From Actinomycetota bacterium (GTDB lineage: Bacteria > Actinomycetota > CADDZG01 > JAHWKV01 > JAOPZY01), in assembly GCA_035765775.1 (NCBI GenBank), contig DASTWV010000040.1:1-64000 (forward strand): a DNA stretch of 64,000 nt. The letters run 5' to 3'. Position 1 is the stretch's first letter. Each line of letters opens with the position of its first letter. Of the stretch, positions 60,987-64,000 are shown piece after piece. The notes under the pieces were generated by a model. That model saw only the letters and a program-made list of their open reading frames with translations. It was not told the DNA's origin and did no database searches. The translations under genes and the position numbers were made by a program.

Positions 60987-61733
60987 TCATCGCCGGGAGA
61001 AGCGCTTCACCAGCACGAAGCCTACCGCAGCAATGATCAGCCCGAACGGCACGATAATCTCGATGGCTGTGAGAACTCCGGACCCCGACGACGAACTCCC
61101 GCCGGTGCCGTTGCCGCCCCCACCGAGGACCGCGGTGGCGAACGTCCCCAGCGAGCTGATGCCGGCGAAGAGCTCGTTGCTGGTGGTCTGGGGCGTCGAG
61201 GGCAGCGAGTTCCACGAGCTCCCGGTCCACTGGATGACGCGGTCGGCGTTGGTGGCATAGGCCATCACGATGGTGGCGCTGAGCGAGGTGATCGCCTGGC
61301 CGGACGGTTCGTAGGCGGCGCTCACCTGGTAAGCATTGGAGTCGTAGACGAACCCGCCCGGCGGCGGGGGCCCGACGGTGCTGGGGTCGATCGGCGTCAT
61401 CGTGATCTTCACCGACGTCTGGCCCGGCGCCAGCGGCACCGAGTTGGCGTCCAAGACCACCTGGCACTGCCCGTCGGGGGTGGTGACCGACCCGCCCGTG
61501 TCGCCCGGGCCGATGTCGATGCTCTGGGTGGCTCCCTGGGGGGGCTTGTTGTTCGACGCCCGGGCCGGTGGGGGCTTCACCCACTGGTAGGGCGGGGGCG
61601 GCTGCAACCCGTCGAGGACCGGGGCGCGGGGCACCCAGCGGAGCGCGAACGAGCCCAGGGCGACGAGGAGGTAGGCCCCGGCGATCGCCAGGCCCACCGC
61701 CAGCGGCTTGACCCGCCCGCCCCCGGTGCTCAC
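60987..61733 (-). CDS. Membrane-anchored protein, paralog A
   Basis: A 248-residue protein of the same new family: N-terminal helix (about 10-30), PPPPYQWVKPPPARASNN, TTPDGQCQVVLD, PGQTSVKITMTPIDP, YDSNAYQVSAAYEPSG, IQWTGSSWNSLP, a Gly/Ser linker and a C-terminal helix. Closest to paralog C. GTG start overlaps the solute-binding protein stop by 4 bases, so it is tightly linked to it. Confidence 0.82.
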   Translation of the reverse strand: MSTGGGRVKPLAVGLAIAGAYLLVALGSFALRWVPRAPVLDGLQPPPPYQWVKPPPARASNNKPPQGATQSIDIGPGDTGGSVTTPDGQCQVVLDANSVPLAPGQTSVKITMTPIDPSTVGPPPPGGFVYDSNAYQVSAAYEPSGQAITSLSATIVMAYATNADRVIQWTGSSWNSLPSTPQTTSNELFAGISSLGTFATAVLGGGGNGTGGSSSSGSGVLTAIEIIVPFGLIIAAVGFVLVKRFSRR

Positions 61734-63025
61734 GCCGCCGAGCTGACCGGCAGGAGGTGGATCGGGGCGGTGGCGTAGGCGGGCGGGTAGACGACCGCCC
61801 GGGTGTTGGGCGCCGTCCATTCCCAGATCACGCTCAGCGCCCGGACGTTCTCCCCGGCGCTCGCCGTCCCCCGGGTGCCGAACTGCAGCCCGCTGCCGTT
61901 GGGCAGCGCCCCCATCGGCAGGTTCATCGCCTGGGCCGCCGCCGCAATCCCCGCCGGCGTCATGGCCCGGGCCGCGGGCAGGACGTCGTGGAACAGCGCC
62001 CAGGCGCCGGCGAAGCCGGTCAGGGCGGCGGCGCTCATCGAGCCCCCCCAACGCTGGGCGTACTGGCTCTTCGCCCACGACAGGGCCTGGGCCGCCGCCG
62101 GCGTCAGGTTCGAGGTCTTGAGCACATCGGCGTCGGGCTTGTCGGAGGCGAACAGGCCCACCGCCTCGGAACCGAGGGCGGCGCCGAACTGCGGCAGGCA
62201 GTAGCTGGAGCTGGTGCCGATGTTGACCAGCAGCGGTACGTGCTGGGCCAGGATCTGTTGGCGGAGCGACTCGGCATCGTTCAAGTAGGACGAGACGAAC
62301 AGCACGTCGGTGTGCGCCTGGGCGATCGACGCCGCCATCTGGGCGTAGTTGGCGGTATTGAGGTCGTAGGGAAGGGTGGCGCCCAGGAGGAGCCCCAGCT
62401 TGTGGATCTCGTCCAGGGCGCCCTGGCCCACCTCGGAGCCGTAGTCGTCATTCACGTAGGCGACGCTGTAGGTGAGCGGCCGGGCGGGGAGCTGGGTGCG
62501 CAGCTCGGAGTTGATGAAGTCGATCGCCGCGCTCCCCAGGACGGTGCCCGCCGGCGGGAACCGGAAGACCCGGGTGCCGAGGTACGGGGCGGCGGTCTCG
62601 GTGGACATCTCACCGAGGTCGCCCACGGCGCCGGTCTCCCAGAACACGCCGCCCTTGTCGTAGGTCTGCACCGCCGCCGGGTAGGCGATGGTGCTGCCGT
62701 AGCTCCCGACGACCACCTTGGCCCCACCCGCCATCAGGGAATCCACTGAGCCGGGGGCGGCGTCGGCCGAGTCGGTCTCCTTCAGGCGGAGGTCGATCTG
62801 CTGGCCGTGCACCCCGCCCTGCGAGTTGGCCAGCGCGGCGGCGAGCTGGACGCCGCGGTACTCCTCCACGCCCCCCGGGCCTTGGCCCCCGTTGGTGGGA
62901 TAGACCGCACCGACGATGAACGGGTTGCCCCGGGTGGCCGCCCAGGCGATGGCCCCGGCCACGACCAGCAGGGCCACAACGCCCGCCACGATGAGTCTCG
63001 ACCTGCCGGACAGCACGCTTGTCAC
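61730..63025 (-). CDS. Membrane-anchored Leu/Ile/Val-type solute-binding protein
   Basis: A 431-residue type I periplasmic-binding fold protein (Peripla_BP_6). A single N-terminal helix (about 10-30) without lipobox cysteine anchors it. Core: NPFIVGAVYPTNGGQGPGG, GVQLAAALANSQGGVHGQ, VVVGSYGSTIAYP, YVNDDYGSEVGQGALDEI and DVLFVSSYLNDA. No permease or ATPase gene is near, so it may sense rather than import, like receptor-type family members. GTG overlaps the CPBP gene stop by 4 bases. Confidence 0.88.
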   Translation of the reverse strand: MTSVLSGRSRLIVAGVVALLVVAGAIAWAATRGNPFIVGAVYPTNGGQGPGGVEEYRGVQLAAALANSQGGVHGQQIDLRLKETDSADAAPGSVDSLMAGGAKVVVGSYGSTIAYPAAVQTYDKGGVFWETGAVGDLGEMSTETAAPYLGTRVFRFPPAGTVLGSAAIDFINSELRTQLPARPLTYSVAYVNDDYGSEVGQGALDEIHKLGLLLGATLPYDLNTANYAQMAASIAQAHTDVLFVSSYLNDAESLRQQILAQHVPLLVNIGTSSSYCLPQFGAALGSEAVGLFASDKPDADVLKTSNLTPAAAQALSWAKSQYAQRWGGSMSAAALTGFAGAWALFHDVLPAARAMTPAGIAAAAQAMNLPMGALPNGSGLQFGTRGTASAGENVRALSVIWEWTAPNTRAVVYPPAYATAPIHLLPVSSAA

Positions 63026-63642
63026 GCGATCACCCCTTCTGCAATCAGGTTCGCCACCACATGGGTCAGTCCCGAGGCCGACCACCCCCCGGTGATCCAC
63101 CGCTGCCAGCCGAGCAGTGCCCCGGCGGCAGCGTCGATCGGGAGCACCGCGAGACCGTAGACCGGGACGTGCACCGCCGCGAACGCCAGCGCCGATCCGC
63201 AGACTGCCACCGCCGGACCCCCCGCACCAAAACACACCGCCAGCCAGCCGAACACCAGCCGGCGGAAGAACAGCTCCTCAGCGACCGCCGCCACCACACT
63301 GGCCGTCACGGCCGCCACCCCGGCATGGGGCACCAGCACCCCGGCGGGCGGGCCGATGCCCAGCATCGAGGGCAGCCGGCCGGCGAGCAGGAGTGCCCCC
63401 ACTCCCAACGCCACCGCCCCCAACCAGGTGCCCGCCGAGGGCCGGGAGGAGCCTGGCCGGGCGGCAGCGGCGGAAACTTCCCGCGGGCCCGACGGGAGCG
63501 GCGCGATCAGCCCCACGGCCCCCACCCCGACGGTCACGAGGACCGCCCATCTCGACGGCTGCCGGGTGGCGAGGGCGGCGAGCCCGAGGCCGATGGCCAG
63601 CGGCGTCGCCACCCGTGCCGGGTCGGCGGCGCGCAGCCTCAC
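63022..63642 (-). CDS. CPBP-family intramembrane metalloprotease
   Basis: A 206-residue membrane protein with six or so helices and the three CPBP/Abi motifs: E122-E123-x3-R127 (EELFFRR), F154-x3-H158 (FAAVH) and H194-x3-N198 (HVVAN). These supply the glutamate base and metal ligands of Rce1-type proteases. GTG start overlaps the upstream gene by 4 bases. In this operon it could process one of the anchored proteins; that is inference. Confidence 0.88.
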   Translation of the reverse strand: MRLRAADPARVATPLAIGLGLAALATRQPSRWAVLVTVGVGAVGLIAPLPSGPREVSAAAARPGSSRPSAGTWLGAVALGVGALLLAGRLPSMLGIGPPAGVLVPHAGVAAVTASVVAAVAEELFFRRLVFGWLAVCFGAGGPAVAVCGSALAFAAVHVPVYGLAVLPIDAAAGALLGWQRWITGGWSASGLTHVVANLIAEGVIA

Positions 63643-64000
63643 TGATCCGTGAAGTCGACGGTCTTCAGGTCCCTCGGGCTGAACGACTGGTGGTTGTTGG
63701 CCACGAACTCGGCCGTCAGGAGGTGATGGCCGGTGTGGGTCACCTGCATGTCATAGGTGAGCCCGCTGGTCATCGACACGATCTCGCCGTCGAGGCTGAG
63801 GTGGATGTGGCCGTGCGTGGGATCGACCCCGGACACGGTCCCGGGCGGGACCAGGGTGGCCCCCACCAGGGTCAGCACCACGTGGACAGTCGTGCCGGTG
63901 ACCGTGCTGCCGGAGAGGGGCTGCACGATGGTGATCTGGGCCGGGGAGGCCGGGTTCGGGGAGCCCTCGGGCGATGGGCTGCCGGAGGACCCGCCGCCCG
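63639..64000 (-). CDS. Partial: secreted beta-domain protein, 5' end outside the window
   Basis: The frame stays open to the window edge, so the start is missing. The visible C-terminal part begins with a Gly/Ser/Pro linker (SSGSPSGEGSPNPASPAQ) and then a ~100-residue immunoglobulin-like domain with IVQPLSGSTVTGTTVHVVL, HGHIHLSLDGEIV and THTGHHLLTAEFVANNH. The histidine pattern and layout recall DUF4399/YtkA-like extracytoplasmic domains. It probably leads the operon that runs down to 59514. A GTG at 63926 would give only 95 residues and is unlikely to be the true start. Confidence 0.7.
   Translation of the reverse strand, partial: GGGSSGSPSPEGSPNPASPAQITIVQPLSGSTVTGTTVHVVLTLVGATLVPPGTVSGVDPTHGHIHLSLDGEIVSMTSGLTYDMQVTHTGHHLLTAEFVANNHQSFSPRDLKTVDFTDQ

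Overview
The window is about 70% G+C, with dense genes, many GTG starts, many 4-base ATGA/GTGA overlaps, and several starts that follow a -10-like hexamer by 6-7 bases (leaderless-type). An ANTAR regulator of the PdtaR type, a TraR/DksA protein with a lysine/alanine/proline tail, a DUF929-VKOR pair, a CopC-CopD fusion and a 42-residue 'DGG-F-YG' surface repeat all point to Actinomycetota. The repeat protein resembles ones I associate with Acidimicrobiia and neighbouring deep classes; the class is an inference. No phage, IS element, rRNA operon or CRISPR array was found. One tRNA-Leu(CAA) is present.

Layout. 1-5.3 kb: thioesterase, PLP decarboxylase, a convergent solute-binding lipoprotein and a large secreted two-cupredoxin repeat protein. 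5.3-9.6 kb: a CysRS-like protein with degenerate signatures, a PdtaR-like antiterminator with a coiled-coil partner, TsaC and NDH-2. 9.6-14 kb: NfeD protease-slipin pair, a diguanylate cyclase, tRNA-Leu. 14.1-18.9 kb: a MacB/FtsX-type ABC exporter and an aldehyde dehydrogenase. 18.9-28.9 kb (mostly minus): nadA-hisI-trpE, a response regulator-histidine kinase-YjbQ unit, then trpC-trpB-trpA, with nadC divergent from nadA. 29-31.2 kb: LPXTG surface protein and a short-chain dehydrogenase. 31.2-36.4 kb: hisD-C-B-H-A-F on the minus strand behind a structured leader. 36.5-40.4 kb: zinc-ribbon protein and dnaE. 40.4-41.9 kb: a lower-GC islet with an HTH antitoxin on one strand and a RelE/HigB toxin operon on the other. 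42-44.9 kb: DUF929-VKOR disulfide pair and two paralogous membrane proteins. 44.9-48.1 kb: zinc ABC transporter plus Zur. 48.2-55.3 kb: sedolisin protease, RluD, LspA, TraR/DksA, DUF167, ileS. 55.3-59.5 kb: ZIP transporter and a CopC/CopD copper cluster. 59.5-64 kb: a tight minus-strand operon with a solute-binding protein, three paralogous membrane-anchored proteins, a CPBP protease and a secreted domain protein running off the end.

How the genes fit together. Amino acid synthesis is split. hisG, hisE, trpD, trpG and trpF are not here, and HisA may cover TrpF activity as PriA does. NadA and NadC give NAD from quinolinate (NadB not seen). Metal handling is a theme: Zn ABC importer and Zur, ZIP protein, CopCD, cupredoxin protein. 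Envelope quality control is another: NfeD/slipin, VKOR, LspA, sortase substrate.

The best candidates for something undescribed are the 59.5-64 kb envelope operon and the convergent toxin-antitoxin islet at 40.4-41.9 kb. Functions are read from protein motifs by eye; none was tested by database search.
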